Part shown: in pieces, positions 7,798 through 17,646 of the stretch
Layout of the letters: each line of letters begins with the position of its first letter
Numbering within the stretch: the first letter of the stretch is position 1
From: Cellvibrionales bacterium UBA4495
Lineage (GTDB): Bacteria; Pseudomonadota; Gammaproteobacteria; Pseudomonadales; Porticoccaceae
Direction: 5' to 3'
DNA: 20,235 bases
Assembly: GCA_002388905.1 (NCBI GenBank)
Contig: DGNJ01000093.1
Location: 61,471-81,705 of the forward strand
The notes under the pieces: model-generated
What the model saw: the letters and a program-made list of their open reading frames with translations, nothing else
Databases searched by the model: none
Told to the model about the DNA's origin: nothing
Made by a program: the position numbers and the translations under genes

Positions 7798-8604
7798 TCA
7801 GTGGACCCCCGCCATTAGAACGATTATCAGGACCCCGCCCAGGGCCAGACGATACCAGACGAAGGGCATCATCCCGACTTTATTGACGAAGCGCAGGAAG
7901 GTGTGGATACAGGCGTAGGCTGTCAGTGCGGCGATGCCGATGGCCAGACTGATTTCCAACCAGGGAGCGGACGGCGCCTGGAACAGTTTGACGGTCTTAT
8001 AGGCGCCGCTCAGGAATATCACGGGTATGGACAGCAAAAAAGAGAACCGGGCCGATGTCACCCGATCGAAGCCCAGCGCCAGCGCCGCTGTCATGGTAAT
8101 GCCCGAACGCGATGTACCGGGAATCAACGCCAGAGCCTGGGCGCAGCCAACCAGCAGCGCCTCGCGCCACCCCAGATCGCTCATCACCCGGATCCGCCGG
8201 CCCCGTCGATCGGCAATCCCCAGGACGATCCCAAACCCGATGGTCGTGCCGGCGATAACAGCCACGGAACGCAGGTTTCTTTCGATAAAACCGTCGAATA
8301 TCAGCCCCGCCAATCCCGCCGGGATTGTCGCCAGTATCAGGTACCAGCCAAGGCGGCTCTCCGGGGTCGACTCTCCGCCGGCGACATGGGAAAACCAGGC
8401 ATAGACAAGCTCGCGCAGTTCCAGACGAAAATACCAGACCACGGCCATCAGGGTACCGACGTGCACGGCCACATCGAAAGCCAGCCCCTGGTCCGGCCAG
8501 CCCAGCAGGGCCGAGGGAAGAATCAGGTGGGCGGAGCTGGAGATGGGCAGAAATTCGGTCAACCCCTGAATCAGCGCCAGGACAACGACCTGAAATAATG
8601 ACAT
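7798..8604 (-). CDS. uppP: Undecaprenyl-diphosphatase UppP (BacA)
   Basis: An integral membrane phosphatase that dephosphorylates undecaprenyl diphosphate to recycle the lipid carrier of peptidoglycan precursors; raised levels give bacitracin resistance. The 268-residue protein has the two signature motifs: LTEFLPISSSAH (15-26) and PGTSRSGIT (162-170), and several hydrophobic transmembrane segments. Two in-frame ATGs exist (8610 and 8604). The GAGGA ribosome binding site (8611-8615) touches the first but lies 6 nt before the second, so 8604 is preferred. It follows tsaB by 27 nt and is likely co-transcribed. Length is usual for the family. Confidence 0.96.
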   Translation of the reverse strand: MSLFQVVVLALIQGLTEFLPISSSAHLILPSALLGWPDQGLAFDVAVHVGTLMAVVWYFRLELRELVYAWFSHVAGGESTPESRLGWYLILATIPAGLAGLIFDGFIERNLRSVAVIAGTTIGFGIVLGIADRRGRRIRVMSDLGWREALLVGCAQALALIPGTSRSGITMTAALALGFDRVTSARFSFLLSIPVIFLSGAYKTVKLFQAPSAPWLEISLAIGIAALTAYACIHTFLRFVNKVGMMPFVWYRLALGGVLIIVLMAGVH

Positions 8605-8610
8605 GGGCAT

Positions 8611-8615
8611 TCCTC
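8611..8615 (-). promoter_or_regulatory. Ribosome binding site that decides the uppP start
   Basis: GAGGA on the minus strand directly abuts the ATG at 8610 and lies 6 nt from the ATG at 8604. Spacing favours the second ATG. Confidence 0.6.
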
Positions 8616-8631
8616 AGCGAAGACTCACTGT

Positions 8632-9324
8632 TCAGCGGCGACGGACTCGTTCACGTTTTTTCCAGGCAACCTCGCTTCTCAAGTAGGCGAGCTCGACATC
8701 AGACACCGGTCGCGCCTGTCCGGCGGTGAATCGCGGGAGGGCTACGTCAAGGAGTGACATGGCGTCCGGTTCCAGATCTGCCACCAGGCGACCCGGTGAG
8801 AAATCTACCGCATCGGGAGCCAGCCAGCCACTGCCGACTCCCAGGTCCGGTTTTCTCGGCGAGGCACCGGCAATCCGGGCGGGCTCATCCACGCGATCAG
8901 GAATCAGAGTTGAGGCTCGACCATGCCGGAACTCATAGAGCCCCCAGTACCACTCGCCCATCCTCGCATCGAGCGCCGGCATTACCCTGCCGTTTCCGCC
9001 CAAGTGATCCCGGGCCCCTTTGTGTGCCATGACTTCCAGGGTGGATACAGGAATTACCGGGATACCCGCGCCATAAGCCAGTCCCTGGACCACACCGAAG
9101 CCGATTCGCAGTCCCGTAAAGGATCCGGGCCCACAGGTGAAGGCGATGGCGTCGAGTTGATCGACATTAAGGCCGGTCTGTCGCAACAGCTTGTCAATCA
9201 TCGGCAACAGACGCCGGGCATGTTCTCGGGGAAGATCGATGTGCTCTTCGAAAATTCGCTGTTCGTACGCCAGGGCGACGGAGCAGGAACCGGTCGAGGT
9301 ATCGAGGGCGAGAATTGCGGCCAT
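8632..9324 (-). CDS. tsaB: tRNA threonylcarbamoyladenosine biosynthesis protein TsaB
   Basis: TsaB is a pseudo-ATPase of the ASKHA fold that, with TsaD and TsaE, transfers threonylcarbamoyl to A37 of ANN-decoding tRNAs. The 230-residue protein has the expected opening ILALDTSTGSCSVAL (4-18), EHARRLLPMID (34-44) and the signature GPGSFTGLR (65-73). Length matches E. coli TsaB (231). The ATG at 9324 has only a weak GGAT before it. A strong intrinsic terminator ends about 17 nt upstream, leaving little room for a promoter in between, so transcription must read through it or start upstream of it. It heads the run tsaB-uppP-apeB-trpS. Confidence 0.96.
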   Translation of the reverse strand: MAAILALDTSTGSCSVALAYEQRIFEEHIDLPREHARRLLPMIDKLLRQTGLNVDQLDAIAFTCGPGSFTGLRIGFGVVQGLAYGAGIPVIPVSTLEVMAHKGARDHLGGNGRVMPALDARMGEWYWGLYEFRHGRASTLIPDRVDEPARIAGASPRKPDLGVGSGWLAPDAVDFSPGRLVADLEPDAMSLLDVALPRFTAGQARPVSDVELAYLRSEVAWKKRERVRRR

Positions 9325-9334
9325 AAAATCATCC

Positions 9335-9369
9335 GAATAAAAAAATCCCCTGCAAAGGCAGGGGATTTT
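9335..9369 (-). terminator. Intrinsic terminator after the AT-hook protein gene
   Basis: A 12-bp perfect stem (9342-9353 with 9358-9369, core TCCCCTGC) closes a 4-nt loop. On the minus strand the stem is followed by a T-rich run ending near 9335, the classical form. It lies 36 nt after the stop of the 9406 gene. On the plus strand the stem is also followed by a short T run, but no plus-strand gene ends here. Confidence 0.9.
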
Positions 9370-9405
9370 ATCTCGAAAAGCAGAAAACGAGAAAGGTTCA
9401 GAGCA

Positions 9406-10182
9406 TTAAGCGTTCTGAGCCTTCTTGGGCGGACGTCCACGGCGCTTGGTGGTTTTCCGCGCCGCGCTCGTGGCCGATGCCGGCTTTTTAGCCGCGGTCC
9501 TGGCCGGTGCCGCCTTTGATTTGGTGGCGGGCCTTCCCGGCTTGGCCGCGCGTTTTGCCGGAGATTTGCGTGCGGTCTTTTTGGCCGGGCTCTTTTTGGT
9601 CGCGTCCTTCTCTATGGCACGGGCTTCCTTTTTTGCCTTGCGCTCGGCAGCTTTGACTTTTTCAGCCGCCTTTTTCTTTTCCTGACGGATCTTCCTGTTA
9701 TCGGCTACGCGACGTTGCTTGAGCCAACGCTGCTCGAAGCGCTGAAGAGCGGTCTTGAGATCGGACCCCGCTTTTTCCTGAAGTCGTTTTTCGACTTCTT
9801 CAATCTTGGCCGATGCCTTCTGTTCAGCGTCCTGGACCTTGGCCAGGGTTTTCTGGACCCTGAGTTCGATCTTCGCCTTGCGCAATTCGTCGCGCAACTG
9901 ACCGGCCTCCGTGTTGAGCTTCTTGACGTTGTCACGAGCTTTCACCAACGCCGCCGTGCTCGCCTTGGTCGCTTTTTGTTGGGAGCGGGCACGAGCCTGC
10001 TTGACCTTGTCCCGGGCCGCGGTCAGCTTCCTGGAAACGCCCTCGAGTTGTTTTTCGGCGCGTTCGACCTTGCGCTCAGCCTGTATCACAGGAGAAGGCG
10101 CCGCGGGCCTGCGGGGAGTGCTCTTCGCTCTGCTCGGGCTTTTTGCTTTTCTCGTCGCTGTTTTTTTTGCAGCTTTGGCCAT
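9406..10182 (-). CDS. Lys/Ala-rich coiled-coil protein with AT-hook, histone H1/AlgP-like
   Basis: A 258-residue, strongly basic protein of unknown function. Residues 1-30 are a basic tail rich in K, S and P (AKSPSRAK). Residues about 33-190 form a long charged helix with heptad-like spacing, probably a coiled coil. Residues 195-258 are a second basic tail with SPAKK (198-202), SPAKR (207-211), PGRPATK (215-221) and an AT-hook KRRGRPPKK (246-254). SPAK motifs occur in histone H1-like proteins and the GRP core binds the minor groove of AT-rich DNA. AlgP of Pseudomonas has a related coiled coil plus Lys/Ala/Pro tail, but not the same order. DNA binding is inferred. The start at 10182 has a strong AGGAGA. 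The gene is monocistronic, with a clear promoter (10237-10265) and a strong terminator, which fits an abundant nucleoid-type protein. Confidence 0.85.
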   Translation of the reverse strand: MAKAAKKTATRKAKSPSRAKSTPRRPAAPSPVIQAERKVERAEKQLEGVSRKLTAARDKVKQARARSQQKATKASTAALVKARDNVKKLNTEAGQLRDELRKAKIELRVQKTLAKVQDAEQKASAKIEEVEKRLQEKAGSDLKTALQRFEQRWLKQRRVADNRKIRQEKKKAAEKVKAAERKAKKEARAIEKDATKKSPAKKTARKSPAKRAAKPGRPATKSKAAPARTAAKKPASATSAARKTTKRRGRPPKKAQNA

Positions 10183-10236
10183 AGCTTTTCTCCTGGTTTC
10201 GATAAGTGGAATTCGACAGCCATAGTAACGATGTTG

Positions 10237-10265
10237 ATTTTATTCAATTAATAACTTGGATTCAA
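10237..10265 (-). promoter_or_regulatory. Promoter of the AT-hook protein gene, with UP-like tract
   Basis: On the minus strand TTGAAT (10260-10265) and TAAAAT (10237-10242) are separated by exactly 17 nt. Immediately upstream of the -35 (10266-10296) lies an almost pure run of T and C on this strand (A and G on plus), which resembles an A/T-rich UP element. Transcription would start about 50 nt before the ATG at 10182. Confidence 0.6.
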
Positions 10266-10672
10266 AGAAAAAGAAAGAAAAAACAGTAAAAAGATGCGAA
10301 TTTTTCCCATTTTTCCACCAACAAAACACATTTACTCATTTTTTAGGAGAAAACGTCGCGGTTTCTTTCCGATAGGAGGCATCCCTCGCAACCACCAATC
10401 TCGCTTGCTGGCACTGTCAACGACTGGGTTTTTTTATCAAGACAAATCAAAAAAAATGCCAGAAAAGCTCTGCCGCCCCCGCCTCGTTTCAAACAAATTC
10501 GGCGAGGATTGCATCGAAGCCAGCGCCAAACGTCTATTACAAGATAAGTGTCGGGCGTTCGAGGACCGGGGATCTCCCCTTAACCAACTGCGCCGAATTG
10601 CAGCCAAAACCGTTCGATGCCGGCGCAAAGGCGTCTTTGCGATCCGCTGATTAGAAGAAGCGATGAGGATGA

Positions 10673-10695
10673 CGCGGCTGCCAAAGCCAACCGCG
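10673..10695 (-). terminator. Possible weak terminator after adk
   Basis: On the minus strand CGCGGTTG and CAGCCGCG can pair over 8 positions (one G-U wobble) around a 7-nt loop, starting 18 nt after the adk stop. A pyrimidine-rich but not pure T stretch follows. It is a candidate only. Confidence 0.3.
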
Positions 10696-10713
10696 CCGTG
10701 AAAGGCGGGAAAT

Positions 10714-12349
<1,636 letters not shown>

Positions 12350-12353
<4 letters not shown>

Positions 12354-14587
12354 TCGCTGATTCTCTCCACATCCACGACGTTGGGAATTTGCCGGATACG
12401 GGAAATAAGGACTCTTAACTCATCGACATCGGACACCTCCACCGCAATTCGGGTATCGGTCATGCCGTCCCGGGTTTCACCGGAATAGATGGATTCGATG
12501 AACAGGCCGGCGCGATCCACTGTGGTGGTAATGTCGCTGAGCAATCCGGAGCGGTCATAAGCGGCAATACGGAGAAGTACCGAATAAACGTCCCGTGGCA
12601 CGCCGCCCCAGGAAACCTGAATGATTCTTTCCGGCTGTCTGGATTTGAGCCGCAGCAAGCTCCCGCAATCCTGCCGGTGAATGGTGACCCCTCGTCCGGA
12701 AGTGATGAATCCGCTGATTTCCTCACCCGGGACGGGTTTGCAGCACTTGGCGATACGCGTTACCAGGTCGCCGACACCGTAAATATAGAAAGGGGATTTG
12801 CCGTAACGGGTGGCCTGGGACTTCTTCCGTTTCATGGGGACATTCGAAGGCTCCCCTTCGAGCTGGACCCGGGCGGCCCGCACTACTTGTTCGATACCGA
12901 CATCCCCGGCTCCCACGGCGGCAAACAGGCCATCGACGCCCTGCCTGTTGAATTTGGCGGCAATGGCTTCCAGGTCGATGTTCTGGAGTGCCAGTTGGCG
13001 AAACTCCCGTTCCACCATGGCCCGCCCGGCGCTGGTGTTTTTTGCCTGATCCTGCTTGCGAAACCACTGCTGGACTTTGGCCCTGGCCCTGGCGGTGCAC
13101 AGGTACCCCAGACTCGGTGACAGCCAGTCCCGGCTGGGTGATTCCTGTTTGCCGGTGAGAATTTCCACCTGATCCGCTGTCCGCAAACGGGTGTTCAGGG
13201 GCACGATACGGCCATTGATCTTGCTGCCGCGGCACCGGTGGCCGATTTCAGTGTGGACGCGATAGGCAAAATCAAGGGGCGTGGCACCCGGTGGCAGGTC
13301 CACCACATGGCCTTCCGGCGTAAAGACATAAATGCGATCCGGTGAACTATCCTGCCTGAAAAGTTCCTTGACGTTTTCGGCACCGATTTCATCGTGCCAC
13401 TCCAGTACCTGGCGCAACCAGGCGATCTTGGATTCATAACCGCGGTTGGCGTCGACACTGTCGGATCCCTTGTACTGCCAGTGGGCGCAGACGCCGTATT
13501 CGGCCTCTTCGTGCATTTCGTAGGTGCGTATCTGGATCTCCACGATCCGGTTGCGCGGGCCGATCACCGCCGTGTGGAGCGAGCGATAACCATTTTCCTT
13601 GGGGGATGCGATGTAGTCGTCGAACTCATCGGGAATATTGCGCCATTTACTGTGGATAATGCCGAGCAAGGTATAACAATCGGCGACGGAGGGAACCAGG
13701 ACCCGGACGGCACGGATATCATAGACCTTGGAGAAGCTGATCTCCTTACGGTTCATTTTTCGCCAGATGCTGTAAATATGTTTGGCCCGACCGGTCACAT
13801 CGCCGGAAATACCGACCCGCTCCAGTTCGTCGCGCAATGTCTTGATAACATTGTCGATGTACTCCTGGCGATCCAGACGCCGTTCCGCCAGCAATTTGGC
13901 GATGCGCTTGTACTCAACCGGTTCCAGATAGCGGAAGGCGAGATCTTCCAGTTCCCATTTCAGGTGGCCAATCCCCAGGCGATGGGCCAGGGGAGCATAA
14001 ACATCGAAAATTTCCCTGGCGACACGGAGCCGCTTGTCCTCGGGGGCGGTTTTCAGTGCCCTGATGGCGCAGGTCCGCTCCGCCAGTTTTATCAGAGCGA
14101 CCCGCACGTCATCGATGATGGAAACCAGCATTTCCCGAACCTTGGAAGCCTGGCGATCCGCCTCGAACCCGAAAACCTGCTGATCCGAGTCATTGCGCAA
14201 GGTGGTGATTACCGCCATACGCAGGACACTCTTTATGAGTGATGAAACCGCATCGCCGAACCGTTGTTCCACCACTGCCAGCGACAAATTGCCCTCTCGC
14301 ACGGGTCGATAGAGAATCGCGGCCAGCAGACTTTCGTCCGCGACCCCCAGATCGACCAGTATTTCCGCCATCTCAAGCCCGGTCAGGAAGCTGTTGACGC
14401 CGGCGCGCCAGACCTTGCCGGTTTCCCTGACCTGCCATTCGACGTTGAGACTGATGCGGCAGGCTTCCCCCAGCGACGACAGCATCTTTTCCGAGAAGGA
14501 TGCCTTGCGGCCAATTCGCTCGACCCAGCGATCGATGTCGACGTCGTCGTCGGTGCTGATATGGTGGACTTCTCGGATTTTTACCAT
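12350..14587 (-). CDS. relA: GTP pyrophosphokinase RelA
   Basis: RelA makes (p)ppGpp from ATP and GTP/GDP on stalled ribosomes, driving the stringent response. The 745-residue protein has the RelA/SpoT layout: a hydrolase-like N-terminal region (about 40-210) without the HD and ED residues, a synthetase domain (about 260-375) with the synthetase-only EFDD (321-324) rather than RxKD, a TGS domain (about 417-480), a zinc-finger-like CC...H...C region (Cys615, Cys616, His637, Cys641) and a C-terminal ACT domain (about 665-745). It is therefore predicted to synthesise but not hydrolyse the alarmone. The ATG at 14587 has GGAG about 11 nt upstream. It follows cysM by 38 nt; rlmD, often next to relA, is absent. 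Confidence 0.97.
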
Positions 14588-14625
14588 TTTTTAGTCATTC
14601 TCCCGCCCCGGACGTCACTGCGGGT

Positions 14626-15522
14626 TCATACGGAACTGTAGAGTCCGGAAGACAGGTAGCGGTCGCCCCTGTCGCAGACAATGGCGACGATAACCGCATC
14701 GTCGACGGCAGCGGCAATCTTCAGGGATGCGGCAATTGCCCCGCCCGAGGAAATACCGGCGAAAATGCCTTCCTCCCGCGCCAGGGAGCGCATGGTTTCC
14801 TCCGCTTCGCCCTGGGAGATATCCATGACCCGGTCCACCCGGGCCTGATCGAAAATTCCCGGCAGGTAGGCCCGGGGCCAGCGCCGAATGCCGGGGATGC
14901 ACGCGCCTTCCGCCGGTTGCAGCCCGACGATCTCTATCTCCGGGTTTTGCTGCTTGAGGTAGGCGGAAACGCCCATTATTGTTCCGGTGGTCCCCATGGA
15001 ACTGACAAAATGGGTCAGGGTACCGCGGGTCTGCCGCCAGATTTCCGGACCGGTACCGCGATAGTGGGCAAGGGGGTTGTCGGGGTTATTAAACTGATCG
15101 AGGACCCTGCCCCGCCCCTCCTCCTGCATCTTCAGGGCCAGGTCCCGGGCACCCTCCATGCCCTCTTCGGCGCTGACCAGGATGAGTTCGGCGCCGTACG
15201 CGGCCATGGCCGCCTTGCGTTCGTCAGTGGCGCTTTCCGGCATAATCAGCACCATCCGGTAGCCCTTGATCGCCGCCGCCATGGCCAGGGCAATACCGGT
15301 GTTGCCGCTGGTGGCCTCGATCAGGGTATCGCCGGGACGGATCTCTCCCCGCTTCTCACACTCCCGGATCATGCTGACGGCGGGCCTGTCCTTTACCGAT
15401 CCCGCCGGGTTATTGCCCTCGAGCTTGGCAAGAACAGTACTGGAAGTCTTGCCGGGCAGTCGCTGCAAGCGAACCAGCGGCGTGTTGCCCACGGTGTCTT
15501 CAATGGTCGGAAAATCCATCAT
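14626..15522 (-). CDS. cysM: Cysteine synthase B (CysM type)
   Basis: A PLP enzyme forming L-cysteine from O-acetylserine and sulfide, or S-sulfocysteine from thiosulfate. The 298-residue protein has KLEGNNPAGSVKDRPA with the PLP Lys44, TSGNTG (71-76) and GTTGTIMG (177-184) for the cofactor phosphate. KLEGNNPAGSVKDR and the 298-residue length favour CysM over CysK. A TTG at 15525 and ATGs at 15522 and 15519 stand in a row; an AGGA (15531-15534) lies 8 nt before 15522, which is chosen. A 120-nt gap after acpS contains a candidate promoter. The gene precedes relA. Confidence 0.95.
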   Translation of the reverse strand: MMDFPTIEDTVGNTPLVRLQRLPGKTSSTVLAKLEGNNPAGSVKDRPAVSMIRECEKRGEIRPGDTLIEATSGNTGIALAMAAAIKGYRMVLIMPESATDERKAAMAAYGAELILVSAEEGMEGARDLALKMQEEGRGRVLDQFNNPDNPLAHYRGTGPEIWRQTRGTLTHFVSSMGTTGTIMGVSAYLKQQNPEIEIVGLQPAEGACIPGIRRWPRAYLPGIFDQARVDRVMDISQGEAEETMRSLAREEGIFAGISSGGAIAASLKIAAAVDDAVIVAIVCDRGDRYLSSGLYSSV

Positions 15523-15548
15523 CAATTCGGTCCTGGTATCAGGGTGCC

Positions 15549-15578
15549 ATTTTAACGGGACCGGGTGGCGATTGTCCC
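15549..15578 (-). promoter_or_regulatory. Candidate cysM promoter
   Basis: On the minus strand GGGACA (15573-15578) and TAAAAT (15549-15554) are 18 nt apart, with four and five of six consensus matches. A GGGAC/GTCCC inverted repeat flanks the spacer. This would allow cysM-relA-mazG to be transcribed apart from the upstream lep-rnc-era block. Confidence 0.35.
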
Positions 15579-15642
15579 TTCACCGGCCTGTAACCCCTGA
15601 GACCACTTGCGCATAAATCCATAACTCCCCGCTATAGCCGGC

Positions 15643-16017
15643 TCAGCGGCTGATCACGACAAAAGCCAGCGCCAGGTCAGTCTCGTCGGCAATACTAAGG
15701 CAGGCCGACCGGGCGCCCAGCAATGCCAGTCGCCGGGCCCCCTTGTCGTAAAAGCGCAATCCGGGCGCGCCCATATCGTCATTGAAGACCTCGACAGCCT
15801 GCCAGGAAATCCGCCCGATGCCGGTACCCAGCGCCTTGCCCGCTGCTTCCTTGGCGGCAAATCGCTTGGCCAGGTGTGCGGCGGGATCGGCAGACCGGAG
15901 AAATGCCGGCATTTCCTCGGGCCGAAGAATGCGGCGCGCGAACCGTTCCCCCTTCCTGGACAGTGCCCTATCAATGCGGGCCACTTTCACCAGGTCTGTC
16001 CCCACGCCCAGAATCAT
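15643..16017 (-). CDS. acpS: Holo-[acyl-carrier-protein] synthase
   Basis: AcpS transfers 4'-phosphopantetheine from CoA to a serine of acyl carrier protein, activating it for fatty-acid synthesis. The 124-residue protein opens MILGVGTDLVKVARID with Asp8, and has KRFAAKEAAGKALGTG (51-66) with Glu57, the two Mg2+-site motifs. Length is usual (about 126). The ATG at 16017 overlaps the recO stop by 4 nt (ATGA). In many relatives pdxJ stands between recO and acpS; here it is absent. Confidence 0.96.
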   Translation of the reverse strand: MILGVGTDLVKVARIDRALSRKGERFARRILRPEEMPAFLRSADPAAHLAKRFAAKEAAGKALGTGIGRISWQAVEVFNDDMGAPGLRFYDKGARRLALLGARSACLSIADETDLALAFVVISR

Positions 16018-16742
16018 AGCGTTGACCTCATGTCCGGTCCCTTACCACGGAAGAGATCGCGGCTCGCCAGGGGCTTGTCGCCCAGATAGGGGGTCAGGGC
16101 AAGCCGGGTCAGCCGCTTGGCGCTACGCAGCACTGCCAGGCCATCCAGGCGGCCGACGGCGATGGCAAGCAGATGTTCACCGGAAAACGCCGCCCCGTCG
16201 TCATCGTTTTCAACGGCGGTAACACCCTCCCCCGGAATCAGGCGGTACCGGCCATCCGCCACTACGGGAGCGCCGGTAAGGCAGTCAATGTCCAGGCGCA
16301 GGCCGTAGCCAAGGTCCTCGAGCAGGCTCAACTCGAAGATGCGCAGCATGGGTTCCAGGGCATGGGCCCCGGCCAGGTATTCGAGTGTACGGTCGTAGCG
16401 GTCGAACAGGACCTGGTGCGATTCACCTTCGTGCAGAAGCCGCGTGACCAGCTCATTGAGATAGAGACCGACAAAAAGCCTTTCCCCGGCCAGCACCGGC
16501 GATGGCCTGGCAATTTCCACGGTGCGCAGGGTTTTCAGGTCGGTTTTCCCCACCCAACTGACGTGCAATCGGGCAAAGGGCCTGACGGGATTGCCCCCCC
16601 GGGCATTGCGACTCGCCCGGGCAACTGCGGAAAACCTGCCCGATTCCCGGGCGAACAGCGTGGCCAACAGGCTCGTCTCCCGGTAGGGACGCGTGTGCAG
16701 GACATAGGCAATATCGCGATTCTGGGCAGCCACGGCTGGCAT
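16014..16742 (-). CDS. recO: DNA repair protein RecO
   Basis: RecO works with RecF and RecR to load RecA on gapped DNA and can anneal strands. The protein has the N-terminal OB-fold segment AYVLHTRPYRETSLL, GLYLNELVTRLL and ELSLLEDLGYG in the helical part, and a C-terminal RLTRLALTPYLGDKPLASRDLF typical of RecO. No zinc-binding Cys cluster is seen, as in the E. coli form. The ATG at 16742 gives 242 residues, the E. coli length, 4 nt after the era stop and with GAGG across that stop. An upstream in-frame ATG at 16784 would add 14 residues and overlap era by 38 nt; it cannot be excluded. Its stop overlaps the acpS start. Confidence 0.94.
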   Translation of the reverse strand: MPAVAAQNRDIAYVLHTRPYRETSLLATLFARESGRFSAVARASRNARGGNPVRPFARLHVSWVGKTDLKTLRTVEIARPSPVLAGERLFVGLYLNELVTRLLHEGESHQVLFDRYDRTLEYLAGAHALEPMLRIFELSLLEDLGYGLRLDIDCLTGAPVVADGRYRLIPGEGVTAVENDDDGAAFSGEHLLAIAVGRLDGLAVLRSAKRLTRLALTPYLGDKPLASRDLFRGKGPDMRSTL

Positions 16743-16746
16743 AGCC

Positions 16747-17646
16747 TCAATCCAGGTAGCCCAGGCTTTTGAGGGCTCGTTCATCGTCCGACCAGCCGCC
16801 GCGGACCTTCACCCAGAGCTTAAGCATCACCTTCGATTCGAACAGTTTTTCCATATCCAGCCTGGCCTGCTGGCCTATCTTTTTCAGCCGGTCGCCACGG
16901 GTACCGATGAGGATTCTTTTCTGGCCCTCACGTTCCACAAGGATGAGCGCACCGATGTGAATTACCCGCTCTTCACGCTTGAACTCCTCGATCTCGACCG
17001 TTACCTCGTAGGGCACTTCCGCACCCAATTGCCGGGTGATTTTCTCCCGGACGATTTCCGCGGCCAGAAAGCGCTCGCTGCGGTCGGTAACCTGATCGTC
17101 GGGAAAGAAATGGACACTTTCCGGGAGGTGCGCGCCGATCATGGTTTCCAGCTTGTCCAGATTGGTGCTGTGCAGGGCGGACAGGGGAATGATCTCCGCT
17201 CCCGGAACGAGCCCCGCCAGTTTCTCGAGATGCGGCAGGAGCGAATTCTTGTCGGCAAGCCGGTCAACCTTGTTGATGGCGATGATCACGGGCAAACCAC
17301 TGGCGACCACCTTGTCGGCAACGGCTTCATCGGCAGTGGTCCAGCGATCCCGGTCAACCACGAAAACGATGACATCCACGTCGCGGATGGCACTGTCGGC
17401 CGCCCTGTTCATGGCCCTGTTGATGGCCTTGGGCTGATTGAGATGGAGCCCGGGGGTATCCACATAGACAAGTTGGCGAGGCCCCTTGGTATTGATGCCC
17501 AGCACATTGTGCCGGGTGGTCTGGGGTTTGCGGGAGGTGATGCTCAGCTTGAAGCCGAGCAGGTGGTTGAGCAACGTCGATTTGCCCACATTGGGCCTGC
17601 CCACGATGCCCACATAGCCGCAAAACGTCCTGGTGTCGTCACTCAT
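16747..17646 (-). CDS. era: GTPase Era
   Basis: Era is an essential GTPase that binds the 3' end of 16S rRNA during 30S assembly. The 299-residue protein carries GRPNVGKS (G1, 16-23), QTTRHNV (42-48, G2), DTPG (G3, 63-66), NKVD (G4, 125-128) and a C-terminal KH domain including [15 protein letters not shown]. Length matches E. coli (301). The ATG at 17646 overlaps the rnc end by 8 nt, as is common for rnc-era, indicating coupled translation; recO follows 4 nt after the stop. Confidence 0.97.
   Translation of the reverse strand: MSDDTRTFCGYVGIVGRPNVGKSTLLNHLLGFKLSITSRKPQTTRHNVLGINTKGPRQLVYVDTPGLHLNQPKAINRAMNRAADSAIRDVDVIVFVVDRDRWTTADEAVADKVVASGLPVIIAINKVDRLADKNSLLPHLEKLAGLVPGAEIIPLSALHSTNLDKLETMIGAHLPESVHFFPDDQVTDRSERFLAAEIVREKITRQLGAEVPYEVTVEIEEFKREERVIHIGALILVEREGQKRILIGTRGDRLKKIGQQARLDMEKLFESKVMLKLWVKVRGGWSDDERALKSLGYLD

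Larger units (their letters stand above)
10183..10713. other. Gene-free region between adk and the AT-hook protein gene
   Basis: No gene is credible in this 531-base gap. The half nearer the AT-hook gene (10200-10460) is AT-rich, with A tracts at 10266-10295 and 10448-10455 and a T tract at 10430-10436. The half nearer adk is GC-richer. A plus-strand open frame at 10294-10650 has no ribosome binding site and a composition unlike its neighbours. A hairpin 18 nt past the adk stop may help end its transcript. Confidence 0.6.

Noticed and set aside
10561..10580. GGGGATCTCCCC palindrome
   Set aside because: Short, with almost no loop and no gene or site linked to it.
10294..10650. Plus-strand open frame of 118 codons in the gap
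   Set aside because: No ribosome binding site, odd composition and no recognisable domain.
13394..14242. Plus-strand open frame over relA
   Set aside because: Antisense shadow in GC-rich coding sequence.
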